A stretch of 64,000 nt of DNA from positions 1,302,001-1,366,000 of the forward strand of contig NZ_CP117449.1 in assembly GCF_030687835.1 (NCBI RefSeq), read 5' to 3'. The notes beneath the pieces were generated by a model. That model was not told the origin of the DNA. It did no database searches and saw nothing but the letters and a program-made list of their open reading frames with translations. This document shows, in pieces, positions 55,698 to 64,000 of the stretch (position 1 is the first letter of the stretch; every line of letters starts with the position of its first letter). Both the position numbers and the translations under genes were made by a program. This stretch comes from Pseudomonas hefeiensis. Lineage in GTDB: Bacteria > Pseudomonadota > Gammaproteobacteria > Pseudomonadales > Pseudomonadaceae.

Positions 55698-55804
55698 TTT
55701 GTGGCGAGGGGATTTATGTGGGAGCAAAGCTTGCTCGCGATACAGGCGACTCGGTTTCTGAAAGACCGCATCGCTTCCATCGCGAGCAAGCTTTGCTCCC
55801 ACAT
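55698..55804. repeat. chimeric REP inside the MoxR operon
   Basis: TTTTTGTGGCGAGGGGATTTAT (second REP family, first half only, about 55697-55718) runs straight into a complete GTGGGAGC-family pair (about 55717-55804). The pair therefore seems to have landed in an older unit and removed its second half. It separates moxR from the DUF58 gene by 169 bases. Confidence 0.75.
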
Positions 55805-55830
55805 AAGTACTCTCGCCATGCGGGTGTACC

Positions 55831-56835
55831 TCACAACCGCGGCGCCGGCACTTGATCGAGCAGTTGCTCCAGCACCTGATCCACCGAAAGCCCTTCGATG
55901 TCCAGCTCCGGCGCCAGCCGCACCCGGTGGCGCAGCACGGCCAGGGCGCAGCCCTTGATGTCATCCGGCACCACGAACTCGCCGCCGCGCAACAATGCCC
56001 GGGCCCGGGCGCAACGCACCAGGGCAATCGAGGCACGCGGCCCGGCGCCCAGGGTCAGGCCCGGCCAACTGCGGGTGGTGCGGGCCAGGCGCACGGCGTA
56101 GTCGAGCACCTGATCGTCCATCGGCAGGTCACTGGCGATGCGTTGCAGCGCTTGCACGTCCTTGGCCTGCAACACCGTGCGCAATGGTTGCACATCGAGC
56201 ATGTCGGCCCGGGTCGAACGGCTGACCTGACGGACCATGTTCAATTCCTGGTCGGCGTCGGGGTAGTCCATGCGCACTTTGAGCATGAAGCGATCGAGCT
56301 CGGCTTCCGGCAGTGGGTAGGTGCCTTCCTGTTCGATCGGGTTCTGGGTGGCGAGCACCATGAACGGCTGGGCGATGGGCAAGGCGCGGCCTTCGAGGGT
56401 GACCTGGCGTTCCTGCATGGCTTCGAGCAGCGCGGCCTGGGTCTTGGCCGGGGCGCGGTTGATTTCGTCGGCCAGCAGCAGGTTGGTAAACACCGGCCCC
56501 TTGCGCAGCTTGAACTGCTCGGTCTGCAAGTCGTACACCGCGTGCCCGGTGACGTCGCTGGGCATCAGGTCGGGGGTGAACTGGATGCGCGCGAATTCGC
56601 CGCCGAAACAGCGGGCCAGGGCGCGCACCAGCAGCGTCTTGCCCAACCCCGGAACCCCTTCGAGCAAGACGTGGCCGCCGGCGATCAGGGCCGTGAGCAC
56701 ATCGTCGATCACTGCGGCCTGGCCGACCACCGCCTTGTGCAGCTCGGTGCGGATGGCCTGGGCCAGTTGGCTGGCGCGCTGGCGCTGTTGGGCGGCGTGG
56801 GTCTGGCCACCGGCAGGTTCGTTCTGTTCAGTCAT
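55831..56835 (-). CDS. MoxR-family AAA+ ATPase
   Basis: A 334-residue ATPase. The Walker A motif is EGVPGLGKT near residue 60 and the Walker B region is [15 protein letters not shown], followed by the MoxR signature [14 protein letters not shown] and sensor residues in [20 protein letters not shown]. MoxR proteins are chaperone-like ATPases that help assemble or activate protein complexes, working with DUF58/VWA partners encoded next to them. The gene overlaps the upstream DUF4350 gene by four bases and is co-transcribed with the operon. The target in this organism is unknown. Confidence 0.93.
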   Translation of the reverse strand: MTEQNEPAGGQTHAAQQRQRASQLAQAIRTELHKAVVGQAAVIDDVLTALIAGGHVLLEGVPGLGKTLLVRALARCFGGEFARIQFTPDLMPSDVTGHAVYDLQTEQFKLRKGPVFTNLLLADEINRAPAKTQAALLEAMQERQVTLEGRALPIAQPFMVLATQNPIEQEGTYPLPEAELDRFMLKVRMDYPDADQELNMVRQVSRSTRADMLDVQPLRTVLQAKDVQALQRIASDLPMDDQVLDYAVRLARTTRSWPGLTLGAGPRASIALVRCARARALLRGGEFVVPDDIKGCALAVLRHRVRLAPELDIEGLSVDQVLEQLLDQVPAPRL

Positions 56836-57995
56836 AAGGCATTCCTGAGGGTTTGCAGATGGGCGACCTGGCGGCAGAACTCAGCGCTGGACATGCGCTG
56901 TTGCGGCCGGGGGCTGAAGGCCTGGCTGATGGCCCGCGTAGGTTGGCGGGTCAGGCGGGCGAGCACTTGCCATTGTTCGGCCACGGCCTGTTGTTCGAAA
57001 CCGGGATGAAGATGGCGTGCCCGGCGCAGCACGTCCTGTTGCAAGCTGTGCAGCAGATGCTGCCGGCCATTGTGCCGTAGATGAAAAGCGGCGCTGGCCT
57101 GCAGGTGTTCCTCCAACTGGCGCCGCGCTTTGGCGGCCGGTTGTTGCAGCGGGCCCTGACGCATCGCCGAACGCCAGAGCCAGAGGGCGATCAAGGCCAG
57201 CAGCGCCACCGAGGCCTGGGGGAAATAACGCAGCAACAGCGCCAGCAGGTTGTCGTGATCGATGTCGTACAGCAGCGTCACCTGGGTGTCGGCGCTCAAA
57301 TACCAGAGCAGCCAGGCGTTGTCGTATTGGTCGATATGGTCGTTCTTCCACAGCTCGGCGTCGGTGAGCACGGTGATCGAGCCCAGGCCGTGGTTGAGCT
57401 GCATCATGTGGGTCGCCAACGCGCTGTTGGCCCAGGCCTGGGCGAGGTTCTGCGGGTCTTCGAGGTGGAAGTCGGTGTCGAAACCGACATACGCAGGCGC
57501 TTCCTCGTCCTCCAGGTACAACTTGGTCAGCTTGGGGTAGCTATCCTTGATGAGTTCGGGCTCCGGCGCCTTGAGATCCTTGCTCAGGAATTGGCGCAGG
57601 CGCACACGGTCCAGCAATAAGTCGCCGCTGCTGGCGGTACTGTTGTCCCATAAGGCCTCGGCGACAAACAGCAATCGTCCACCGGCCTGGGCCCAGTTCA
57701 TCAACTGATCGACTTCCCACGGGGTCATATGGGTGCGCTCACCCAGCAACAGCAGGCTGCGCTGATCAGGCTCAAGACTGGGCAGGACATCCAGGTTATT
57801 GGCGTGCTCAACGTTTATGCCCTGCCGGCGCAGGAAATGTTCGGCGGCCAGGTAGGGATTGGCCTGGGCCTCGGGGGAGGGGCCGTGGTCGATGGTTTCC
57901 TGATAGGGCACCGCCTTCAGAAACAGATAGAGGCCCAAGGCGCACAGCAGTGCGGCCACCCCTGCGCCGATCAACAGCCCCGCGCGGCGATTCAT
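56832..57995 (-). CDS. DUF4350 membrane protein
   Basis: A 387-residue protein beginning MNRRAGLLIGAGVAALLCALG, an N-terminal transmembrane helix. The periplasmic DUF4350 region (NPYLAAEHFLRRQGINVE, then LLFVAEALWD) is followed by a second transmembrane helix at about residue 255 (ASVALLALIALWLWRSAMRQ) and a cytoplasmic helical tail. The start at 57995 overlaps the upstream stop as ATGA; the longer frame to 58037 is not needed. DUF4350 proteins accompany MoxR/DUF58/DUF4129 genes and resemble the ABC-type GldG/IF-binding fold. Function unknown. Confidence 0.85.
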   Translation of the reverse strand: MNRRAGLLIGAGVAALLCALGLYLFLKAVPYQETIDHGPSPEAQANPYLAAEHFLRRQGINVEHANNLDVLPSLEPDQRSLLLLGERTHMTPWEVDQLMNWAQAGGRLLFVAEALWDNSTASSGDLLLDRVRLRQFLSKDLKAPEPELIKDSYPKLTKLYLEDEEAPAYVGFDTDFHLEDPQNLAQAWANSALATHMMQLNHGLGSITVLTDAELWKNDHIDQYDNAWLLWYLSADTQVTLLYDIDHDNLLALLLRYFPQASVALLALIALWLWRSAMRQGPLQQPAAKARRQLEEHLQASAAFHLRHNGRQHLLHSLQQDVLRRARHLHPGFEQQAVAEQWQVLARLTRQPTRAISQAFSPRPQQRMSSAEFCRQVAHLQTLRNAL

Positions 57996-59530
57996 CGAGA
58001 CACCTGCGGCCCGAACAATCCGCGCCAGTCGTCGCACAGTTGCTGTTGCAGGTGTGTCGGCGGTGGGCGATGGCCGTACGCAATGTTTTGCCAGTGCTGG
58101 GTCAGGTGTTGGCTGAACGTCAGCAGGCGTTCATGCTCCAGCTGTTCGATGCGTTGCAGCACCTGACCTTCGGTGTCGGCTGGTTTCAAGGGCATCGCAA
58201 AGTCATGGTGCAAGCGGCTGAGCAGCGCCCGATACAGCAGGCCCAAGGCCTGGCGAGGGTCCGCGGCCCATAGCTGTTCAACGCTGGTGGCCACGTCGTC
58301 CGGCAAGCTCTCTTCGCGGATATCCAGGCCGAACATCTGTGCCGGTACCGGTCGTGCCACGGGGGGGCGTTTTGTCGGTCGCAGATTCACCAAGGCCCTG
58401 AGCCTTTCCCGGTAGCGCCAGGCCAGCCAGGCAATCGCCGCCACCAGGCAGGCCCACAGTACGATCTGGATCAGCGCGGCGGCGATGTCGAAGCGTTGGC
58501 CGCTCATCCATTTGAACCATGCCTTGAGCCAGCCCGGCGCTTCGTCGGTCTCGGGCGATTCGGCGGTTTCTTCACCCAGGCGATAGCGGGTGAGCGTTTC
58601 CGGGTTCTTGAACGGCGGGGCCTGGAGGATCGCCTTGATGCTGTCCCTGGAGGCCTCGCTGGTAAGGGGTTGGTTGAGCAGCCGCGGGCTGTCGGGGGCG
58701 GTGCTGTCTTTGGCGGCCCAGGCCGGCGGTGCCAGCGGCACCAGCAGCAGTGCCAGCAACATCAGCGCGGGGACCGTGCTGCTCAGGCGTTGGCGCAGGC
58801 GCCGGAATACCAGTTCGATGTCCCAGGCCTCGAGTAGGGTGCGCCGGTTCAGGTAGAGGCTGAAGCCGCAGGCGACATACACCGGCTCCCAGACGATCAG
58901 CAGCAGGGGATACAGCAGGTTGATCAGGTGTTCGAGCCACAACCAGTCGTGCTCGGCGACGGCGATCAGCGTCTGCCAGTTCCATTGCAGTTCGACCTGC
59001 TGCGGCACGAGCAGGTAGAACAGGGCCATGAGGCCGAACCACAAGGCGATTTCCAGGTGGACACCGATCACGGTCAGCCATTGCGCTGCACCACGGTTGC
59101 GTTGCAGCAGCACCCGCAAGCGCTGTTCGCGCGCCTCGCCGTCGAGTCCTTCGAGTTGCACCACGGGCATCAGGAAGCTGCGACTCAGGCTCAGCCGTCG
59201 CCAGGTCAGACTCGCCAGCAACTGGGGCTTGAGCAACGTGGGCCACTGGCGCAAGGCCTGTTTCAATGTCGGTGTTTCGCCAAACAGCGCCTTGGAGAGG
59301 ATGTACAGGGGCAAACGGTCAAAGGCCGGTTTCAACCACCAGAACAGGAACATCGCCAGGGATGGCGAATCCCACAGCAGCAGGGACAACAGCGCAAACA
59401 CCGGCAAGGTGACAACGGCCCAACTGGTCATGAGCAAACGTCGATGCTGCTGGCTCATCAGCACGCCCAGGTCCATGGCTTCCCAGGTGGTGCGCGGGCG
59501 GATGACGACGGTGGCATCACTCAGGCGCAT
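57992..59530 (-). CDS. DUF4129 membrane protein
   Basis: A 512-residue integral membrane protein beginning MRLSDATVVIRPRTTWEAMD. It has several hydrophobic segments (about 30-80, 155-180, 205-235 and 270-290), a further helix at about 365 (IQIVLWACLVAAIAWLAWRY), and a C-terminal DUF4129 domain (ADPRQALGLLYRALLSRL, ADTEGQVLQRI). The start at 59530 is preferred over 59548 because it matches the family and overlaps the SpoIIM-like gene by 14 bases. It belongs to the same operon as MoxR. Function unknown beyond that association. Confidence 0.85.
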   Translation of the reverse strand: MRLSDATVVIRPRTTWEAMDLGVLMSQQHRRLLMTSWAVVTLPVFALLSLLLWDSPSLAMFLFWWLKPAFDRLPLYILSKALFGETPTLKQALRQWPTLLKPQLLASLTWRRLSLSRSFLMPVVQLEGLDGEAREQRLRVLLQRNRGAAQWLTVIGVHLEIALWFGLMALFYLLVPQQVELQWNWQTLIAVAEHDWLWLEHLINLLYPLLLIVWEPVYVACGFSLYLNRRTLLEAWDIELVFRRLRQRLSSTVPALMLLALLLVPLAPPAWAAKDSTAPDSPRLLNQPLTSEASRDSIKAILQAPPFKNPETLTRYRLGEETAESPETDEAPGWLKAWFKWMSGQRFDIAAALIQIVLWACLVAAIAWLAWRYRERLRALVNLRPTKRPPVARPVPAQMFGLDIREESLPDDVATSVEQLWAADPRQALGLLYRALLSRLHHDFAMPLKPADTEGQVLQRIEQLEHERLLTFSQHLTQHWQNIAYGHRPPPTHLQQQLCDDWRGLFGPQVSR

Positions 59531-60491
59531 GGCGGGCTCGTCCGGCAAACGCCAGGTAACTGATCACCAAAAGCCACAACAAGGCGCCGACCGTGTATTT
59601 GGTGGCGGCTGTCACGGTGCTGGAGGACCAGTACGCTTCGATGAACGCGGCAATCAGCAGCAACAGCATCACGCCGCCGACCATCAGCACGCTTTTGCCG
59701 GCGGCGATCCGCAAGGCCTCGCCTCGGGTGAGGCGCCCCGGCGCGATCAACGCCCAGCCCAGTTGCAGGCCGGCGGCACCGGCCAACGTGATGGCGGTGA
59801 GTTCGAAGGCGCCATGGCCAATCACGAACGACCAGAACGTCCCACCCGAACCGATCTGGGTCAGGTGCCCGGCCACCGCGCCAATGGTCAGGCCGTTGAA
59901 AAACAGGAAGAACGCACTGCCCAGGCCAAACATCAAGCCACTGGCGAACGTCTGAAAGGCGATGCCGATGTTGTGCATGATGTAGTAGCCGAACATGACC
60001 CAGTCCTCGCTGGCGGCCCGCTCGATCGAACGCCCCAGGTGCCCGGCGGCCGGGTCGTACATGCCACGTATCTGGCTGACTTCCTCGGCGCTCAACAGGC
60101 TGTAGACCAGCTCCGGAAACAGATAGACCAGCAGCCCGATGCCGATCAGGCTGCCCATGAACATCACCCCGGCGGCCAGTACGAAACGCCATTGTTCCCG
60201 CACGAGTCGGGGAAAACCGGCCAGGATGAAAGCCGAAAGGCTGGTCGATGGCCGGCTGCGGTCCCGATAGAGTTGCTGGTGGCCGCGCAGTGCCAACTGT
60301 TGCAGTGTGTCGGCCGGCAGGCTGCTGTAACCCCTTGCCTGGGCCAGCGCCAGATGATGACAAAGCCTGCGGTAGGCGGCAGGAAAGTCGCTGCTTTGGG
60401 GCACGTTGCGGCTGCGCTCCAGTTGATCGAGTTGCCGGGACAGGCGCTCCCATTCCCCTTGGTGGCGGTTTTCGAACAGGCTTTGTTTCAT
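59517..60491 (-). CDS. stage II sporulation protein M (SpoIIM)-like membrane protein
   Basis: A 324-residue membrane protein of the SpoIIM/DUF95 family with about six transmembrane helices from residue 100 on. The conserved YYIMHNIGIAFQTFASGLMFG and GHGAFELTAITLAGAAGLQL segments are visible. Despite the name, in non-sporulating bacteria these proteins are part of the MoxR-DUF58-RDD operon, and no sporulation role applies. It overlaps the RDD gene upstream by four bases and the DUF4129 gene downstream, so the operon is compact. Confidence 0.9.
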   Translation of the reverse strand: MKQSLFENRHQGEWERLSRQLDQLERSRNVPQSSDFPAAYRRLCHHLALAQARGYSSLPADTLQQLALRGHQQLYRDRSRPSTSLSAFILAGFPRLVREQWRFVLAAGVMFMGSLIGIGLLVYLFPELVYSLLSAEEVSQIRGMYDPAAGHLGRSIERAASEDWVMFGYYIMHNIGIAFQTFASGLMFGLGSAFFLFFNGLTIGAVAGHLTQIGSGGTFWSFVIGHGAFELTAITLAGAAGLQLGWALIAPGRLTRGEALRIAAGKSVLMVGGVMLLLLIAAFIEAYWSSSTVTAATKYTVGALLWLLVISYLAFAGRARHAPE

Positions 60492-61213
60492 GTTGGCCCC
60501 AGCAGGCCACGGGCGATGCCATTGAGTTCGGCCACGGCTTTGGGGGCCTGGACGTTCAGTGGCGCGGCCAGGATGGTCGCCAGTTCGTTGACCCGCGCTT
60601 CGGACAGTTCAGCCTGGCGTTCAGCGAAACCCAGCACGGCGCGTTGTTCGTTCAGGCTCAGGGCAAAAGTTGGCCGTATCGGCTGCGCCAGGGGTAGCGC
60701 AGGACGCTTGACCGGTCGCTCGCGATACACCACCAGGGTGCCGGCGGCCAGGTCTCCCAGGCGTTTGAAGGCAGGATGTTGCAGGCAACTGATTGCGCCG
60801 AAGGTGTAGCCAAAGGGCAGCATGTCGACAAAACGCAGCAGGTTGCGGATCAATGAAGCGGACCAGCCGATGGGTCTGCCGTCGTCCTGCACCACTCGCA
60901 ACCCCATGATCTGTTTGCCAGGGGAGCGTCCCTGGTTCAGCACCTCGAACAGCACCATGTACCACCAGCTGACGACGAACAACAGGATGGAGCCCAGGCC
61001 AATGCCCAGCTCACCAAAAAACGCCAGGATGAAGAACACCAGCCCCAGGATCAGCCCGCGTATGCCCAGGTCGATGGCAAAGGCCAGCGCACGAGGCATC
61101 AACCCCGCCGGGCGCAGTGGCAGGTCGATGCCTTCGGGCGTTTCAACCTGATACCGCGTATCCAGTGGCGGGGGCAGCGTCGCGTTCCTTTGCAGTGCTG
61201 GTCTCTCGAGCAT
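60488..61213 (-). CDS. RDD family membrane protein
   Basis: A 241-residue protein with an RDD domain at about 40-165. The Arg and two Asp of the family signature are in PRALAFAIDLGIRG and FKRLGDLAAGT. Three hydrophobic helices lie between them, and the SPGKQIMGLRVV motif is clear. A charged cytoplasmic tail follows. The start at 61213 (MLERPALQRN) has CTCAGG at a suitable distance; the longer frame to 61285 is not supported. It is the first gene of the MoxR operon. RDD proteins are proposed transporters, with unknown substrate here. Confidence 0.88.
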   Translation of the reverse strand: MLERPALQRNATLPPPLDTRYQVETPEGIDLPLRPAGLMPRALAFAIDLGIRGLILGLVFFILAFFGELGIGLGSILLFVVSWWYMVLFEVLNQGRSPGKQIMGLRVVQDDGRPIGWSASLIRNLLRFVDMLPFGYTFGAISCLQHPAFKRLGDLAAGTLVVYRERPVKRPALPLAQPIRPTFALSLNEQRAVLGFAERQAELSEARVNELATILAAPLNVQAPKAVAELNGIARGLLGPT

Positions 61214-61354
61214 GGGCAACCTGAGTGATGGGCCGGTGCGAACGTTCAGTCTCGGCCCCGATGCTAGCAGTCTTCGTGCGGGCAAACGACATAACTATGT
61301 ATGTCATTTCATGGCTTGCAACAGGATTCAGGCCCCGAACACAAAGTAGAACCC

Positions 61355-61710
61355 CTGTGGGAGCGAGTCTGCTCGCGATGACGGCGGTACATCCAACATC
61401 GCCGTTTCAGGCAGACCGCTATCGCGAGCAGGCTCCCACAGTTTTGATTGATGGTGTTCACGAATTTGTACCCGTCACACATCCCCCTGTGGGAGCGAGC
61501 CTGCTCGCGATGGCGGCGGCACATCCAACATCGCCGTTTCAGGCAGACCGTTATCGCGAGCAGGCTCGCTCCCACAGTTTTGATTGATGGTGTTCACGAA
61601 TTTGTACCCGCCACACATCCCCCTGTGGGAGCGAGCCTGCTCGCGATGGCAGTGGCACATTCAACATTGATCAAGACTGACCCACCGCTATCGCGAGCAG
61701 GCTCCCACAG
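61355..61710. repeat. tandem REPIN array, period about 133-136 bp
   Basis: Three REP pairs (61355-61440, 61488-61576, 61624-61710) share spacers (CATCCAACATCGCCGTTTCA in the first two). They are joined by a common linker (TTTTGATTGATGGTGTTCAC, then GAATTTGTACCCG). The right unit of the first and third pairs has lost four bases (GCAGGCTCCCACA). The gap 61214-61835 holds only this array and the start region of sbcB. Confidence 0.9.
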
Positions 61711-61835
61711 GGGTTCAGTGTTCACGGAGCTGGTGTCTGTCTTAGCTCCCATTTGGATTTCAAAAGTTATGCAGCGCTGGCCGCGGGTGGGCTCGAAGGC
61801 CTAGACTTCGTCAGTCTTCAGCCCAGGAACAACCC

Positions 61836-63263
61836 GTGACTTCCATCTTCTGGTACGACTACGAAACCACCGGCATCAACCCGCGTTGCGACCGGCCCTT
61901 GCAGGTGGCGGGGATCCGTACCGATTTCGAACTCAATGAAATCGATGCGCCGGTGAATCTGTATTGCCGGCCCAGCGATGACATCCTGCCGCATCCGGCG
62001 GCTTGTGCGATCACCGGCATTACCCCGCAATGCCTGGCCGACAAAGGCTTGAGTGAGGCCGATTTCATGACCCGTATCCACGGGCAACTGGCCGCGCCCG
62101 GCACCTGTGGCGCCGGCTACAACACCCTGCGTTTCGACGATGAAATGACTCGCTACAGCCTCTACCGGAATTTTTTCGACCCGTACGCTCGGGAGTGGCA
62201 GGGCGGCAACAGCCGCTGGGACCTGATCGACCTGGTGCGCGCCGCCTATGCGTTGCGCCCCGAAGGCATTGTCTGGCCGCAAGAGGAGGGGCGCGTCACG
62301 CTCAAGCTCGAGCGCCTGACCGCCGCCAATGGTATCGACCACGGCCAGGCTCACGATGCGTTGTCGGACGTGCGTGCGACGATCGCCCTGGCCCGTCTGA
62401 TCCGCCAGAAGCAACCCAGGCTTTACGACTGGCTGTTCCAGTTACGCAGCAAACAGAAAGTCCTGGATCAGATCCGCCTGTTGCAGCCGTTGGTGCATAT
62501 TTCCGGGCGTTTCTCGGCTGCGCGAAACTATATCGGTGTAGTTTTGCCATTGGCCTGGCACCCGAAAAATCGCAATGCCCTGATCGTCTGTGACTTGCAC
62601 CTGGACCCGCTGGGTTTGCTGGACCACGATGCTGAAACCCTGCGTCAACGTTTGTATACCCGCCGTGAAGAACTGCTCGAAGGTGAGTTGCCGGTGCCTC
62701 TCAAGCTCATTCATATCAACAAGTGCCCGGTGGTTGCGCCGCTGTCGGTGCTGCGTGCCGAGGACCAGCAGCGGCTGCAACTGGACATGGACCTTTACCA
62801 GGCGCGTGCGCTGCGGCTAACTGACGCACAGCAAGTTTGGCAGGACAAACTTCAGGCTATTTATGGTGGCGAGGATTTCACGGCCAGTGAGGATCCCGAG
62901 CAACAGTTATACGCGGGCTTCATCGGCGACCGCGATCGTCGATTGTGTGAACAAGTGCGCATGGCTGATCCAGCTCAATTGACGCAAGAGCGCTGGCCTT
63001 TTGATGATGAGCGTTTGCCGCAATTATTGTTCCGATATCGCGCGCGAAACTTCCCGGACACGTTGACCGCCGAAGAGCAGGAACGCTGGAGACTTTTCTG
63101 TCAGCAACGTTTGTCCTCCCCGGAATGGGGCGCGCCTAATACCTTGCAAAGTTTTGATGAGGCGATGGGGGAGTGGATGGCCCTTTCTACGCCATTGCAG
63201 CGCGAGGTACTCGTAGAGTGGCAGGGCTACAGCCAGCAATTGCGCAAACGTTTAAGCCTTTGA
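61836..63263 (+). CDS. sbcB: exodeoxyribonuclease I
   Basis: A 475-residue 3'-5' single-strand DNA exonuclease used in mismatch repair and recombination. It is a DEDDh enzyme: FWYDYETTGI (first Asp and Glu), YNTLRFDDEMTRY (second Asp), and HDALSDVRATIALARL (His and last Asp). The ExoI-specific C-terminal region follows (NKCPVVAPLSVLRAEDQQRL and FRYRARNFPDTLTAEEQERW). The length equals that of E. coli ExoI. It converges with mvaT, as in P. aeruginosa (PA4316/PA4315). Confidence 0.96.
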   Translation: MTSIFWYDYETTGINPRCDRPLQVAGIRTDFELNEIDAPVNLYCRPSDDILPHPAACAITGITPQCLADKGLSEADFMTRIHGQLAAPGTCGAGYNTLRFDDEMTRYSLYRNFFDPYAREWQGGNSRWDLIDLVRAAYALRPEGIVWPQEEGRVTLKLERLTAANGIDHGQAHDALSDVRATIALARLIRQKQPRLYDWLFQLRSKQKVLDQIRLLQPLVHISGRFSAARNYIGVVLPLAWHPKNRNALIVCDLHLDPLGLLDHDAETLRQRLYTRREELLEGELPVPLKLIHINKCPVVAPLSVLRAEDQQRLQLDMDLYQARALRLTDAQQVWQDKLQAIYGGEDFTASEDPEQQLYAGFIGDRDRRLCEQVRMADPAQLTQERWPFDDERLPQLLFRYRARNFPDTLTAEEQERWRLFCQQRLSSPEWGAPNTLQSFDEAMGEWMALSTPLQREVLVEWQGYSQQLRKRLSL

Positions 63264-63296
63264 GTGGTGATGATTGAAGTGGGTAAATGGCAGGCA

Positions 63297-63327
63297 TAAA
63301 AAAACGCCAGCAATCGCTGGCGTTATT
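63297..63327 (-). terminator. terminator between sbcB and mvaT
   Basis: The stem AACGCCAGC/GCTGGCGTT has an AATC loop. On the minus strand it is followed by seven T residues (mvaT terminator). On the plus strand it has a weaker TTATTCTT tail and could also stop sbcB transcripts. Confidence 0.85.
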
Positions 63328-63361
63328 CTTGTTCGCATGGAGCGACGCGAACCGGTGAGGC

Positions 63362-63739
63362 TTAGCCCAGCAGGGTTGCCCAACCTTCAACCACGTCACC
63401 GCCCCACTTGGCTTTCCACTCTTTCAGGGTCTTGTGGTTGCCACCTTTGGTTTCGATGACTTCGCCGTTGTGCGGGTTTTTGTATTGCTTAACTTTGCGA
63501 GCGCGTTTGGTGCCGGTAGTTTTTACCGCGCCACGGGTTGCTTTGCCCGATTTGGCTTCTGGATCCAGCATAGCAATGATGTCACGCAGCGATTTTTGGT
63601 ATTCGCCCATCAGCGTGCGCAGTTTGCCTTCGAATTCCAGTTCTTTCTGCAGCTTGTCGTCTTTGGACAGGGCTTTCAGACGTTCTTGCAGTTCTTTGAT
63701 TGCTTCTTCGGTGCTGCGGTATTCATTGATCAAGGACAT
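63362..63739 (-). CDS. mvaT: H-NS-family global silencer MvaT
   Basis: A 125-residue nucleoid protein. The N-terminal coiled-coil oligomerisation region is at about 1-60 (MSLINEYRSTEEAIKELQER). A flexible linker leads to a C-terminal DNA-binding domain with VKQYKNPHNGEVIETKGGNH and KEWKAKWG, the MvaT AT-hook-like region. MvaT binds AT-rich DNA and silences foreign genes in Pseudomonas. The start at 63739 is the known family start. The frame to 63787 is ignored because AAGGTAG precedes 63739. It may well silence AT-rich parts of the toxin island, but no site can be proven here. Confidence 0.95.
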   Translation of the reverse strand: MSLINEYRSTEEAIKELQERLKALSKDDKLQKELEFEGKLRTLMGEYQKSLRDIIAMLDPEAKSGKATRGAVKTTGTKRARKVKQYKNPHNGEVIETKGGNHKTLKEWKAKWGGDVVEGWATLLG

Positions 63740-64000
63740 GAGGACTACCTTATGTAGGACGCGGGTGACAAGGAGACAGTGAGGCAATAGTAATCAGACA
63801 GTTTCATCAAGTAAACATTTAACCGGTGTTTTATTTAATTAATTAGTGCGGCCCCACAAAAATGGCGTTGCAGTTAAATACTGAAACACAGTCTTCACCT
63901 CTGCTCACAAATATAGCGTGTTGCCAAAGGCCTGCCTCCATTGCCGGCCGGGCAGACAAATGTGCGCGGCGTGTCATCGATACTGCAGTTTTGCCGCGCA
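63740..64000. other. promoter-side region of mvaT, no gene seen
   Basis: This AT-rich stretch (63790-63850) lies upstream of mvaT on the minus strand. No open frame with a convincing start and no palindrome of note were found before the window ends. Confidence 0.4.

Overview
The window is chromosomal DNA of a Pseudomonas of the fluorescens group. The evidence is high-GC coding sequence, an MvaT-type H-NS protein, a MetE/MetR pair, and intergenic spaces packed with two families of Pseudomonas REP palindromes (a GTGGGAGC...GCTCGCGA type and a GAGGGGATTTATCCCC type). The gene order fumarase - GGDEF protein - ferredoxin reductase - pyruvate kinase - PilZ - MoxR operon - sbcB - mvaT matches, from memory, the PA4333-PA4315 block of P. 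aeruginosa. No rRNA or tRNA genes were seen.

Layout. 1-13.7 kb is metabolic: metR (cut by the window edge) and metE; an alpha/beta hydrolase; a LysR regulator divergent from a 2-ketoarginine decarboxylase/aldehyde dehydrogenase pair; an AraC regulator divergent from a small monooxygenase; a flavin reductase; a secreted protein made of ten 13-residue repeats; and an MHS-family dicarboxylate permease. From 13.7 to 18.3 kb a decayed IS110-family element sits inside a REP sequence, between the permease and a MifS/MifR-like two-component system. The permease promoter shows a sigma-54 site and two upstream palindromes. 18.4-28.5 kb (minus strand) is the B and C part of an insecticidal toxin complex (Tc): one TcB and two TcC proteins with different C-terminal toxin regions, one of them frameshifted. 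29-36.7 kb returns to core genes. 36.7-38.5 kb is a junction region with a truncated Fic gene between two copies of a DUF6124 gene end. 39-54.3 kb (plus strand) is the A part of the Tc system: an Ig-repeat protein, TcA split into two overlapping genes, and a 1488-residue Ig-array protein. 54.3-61.2 kb is the conserved DUF58-MoxR-DUF4350-DUF4129-SpoIIM-RDD operon, followed by sbcB and mvaT.

The most striking observation is that the three promoter regions of the split Tc system (in front of TcB, the Ig-repeat gene and TcA) each carry a palindrome of the form CTGTCRGNTNTGACAG. The best copy is a perfect 20-bp dyad of the CT-N12-AG type typical of lux boxes. I saw no other copy in the window. This suggests that both halves of the toxin are controlled together, probably by a LuxR-type regulator encoded elsewhere. 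A second unusual point is the heavy use of immunoglobulin-like modules next to and inside TcA, including a repeated domain of about 110 residues that I do not recognise.

Three genes contain single-site reading-frame breaks at short homopolymers (IS110 transposase, one tccC, pyruvate kinase). Some may be assembly errors. No searches were run; family names come from motifs and memory.
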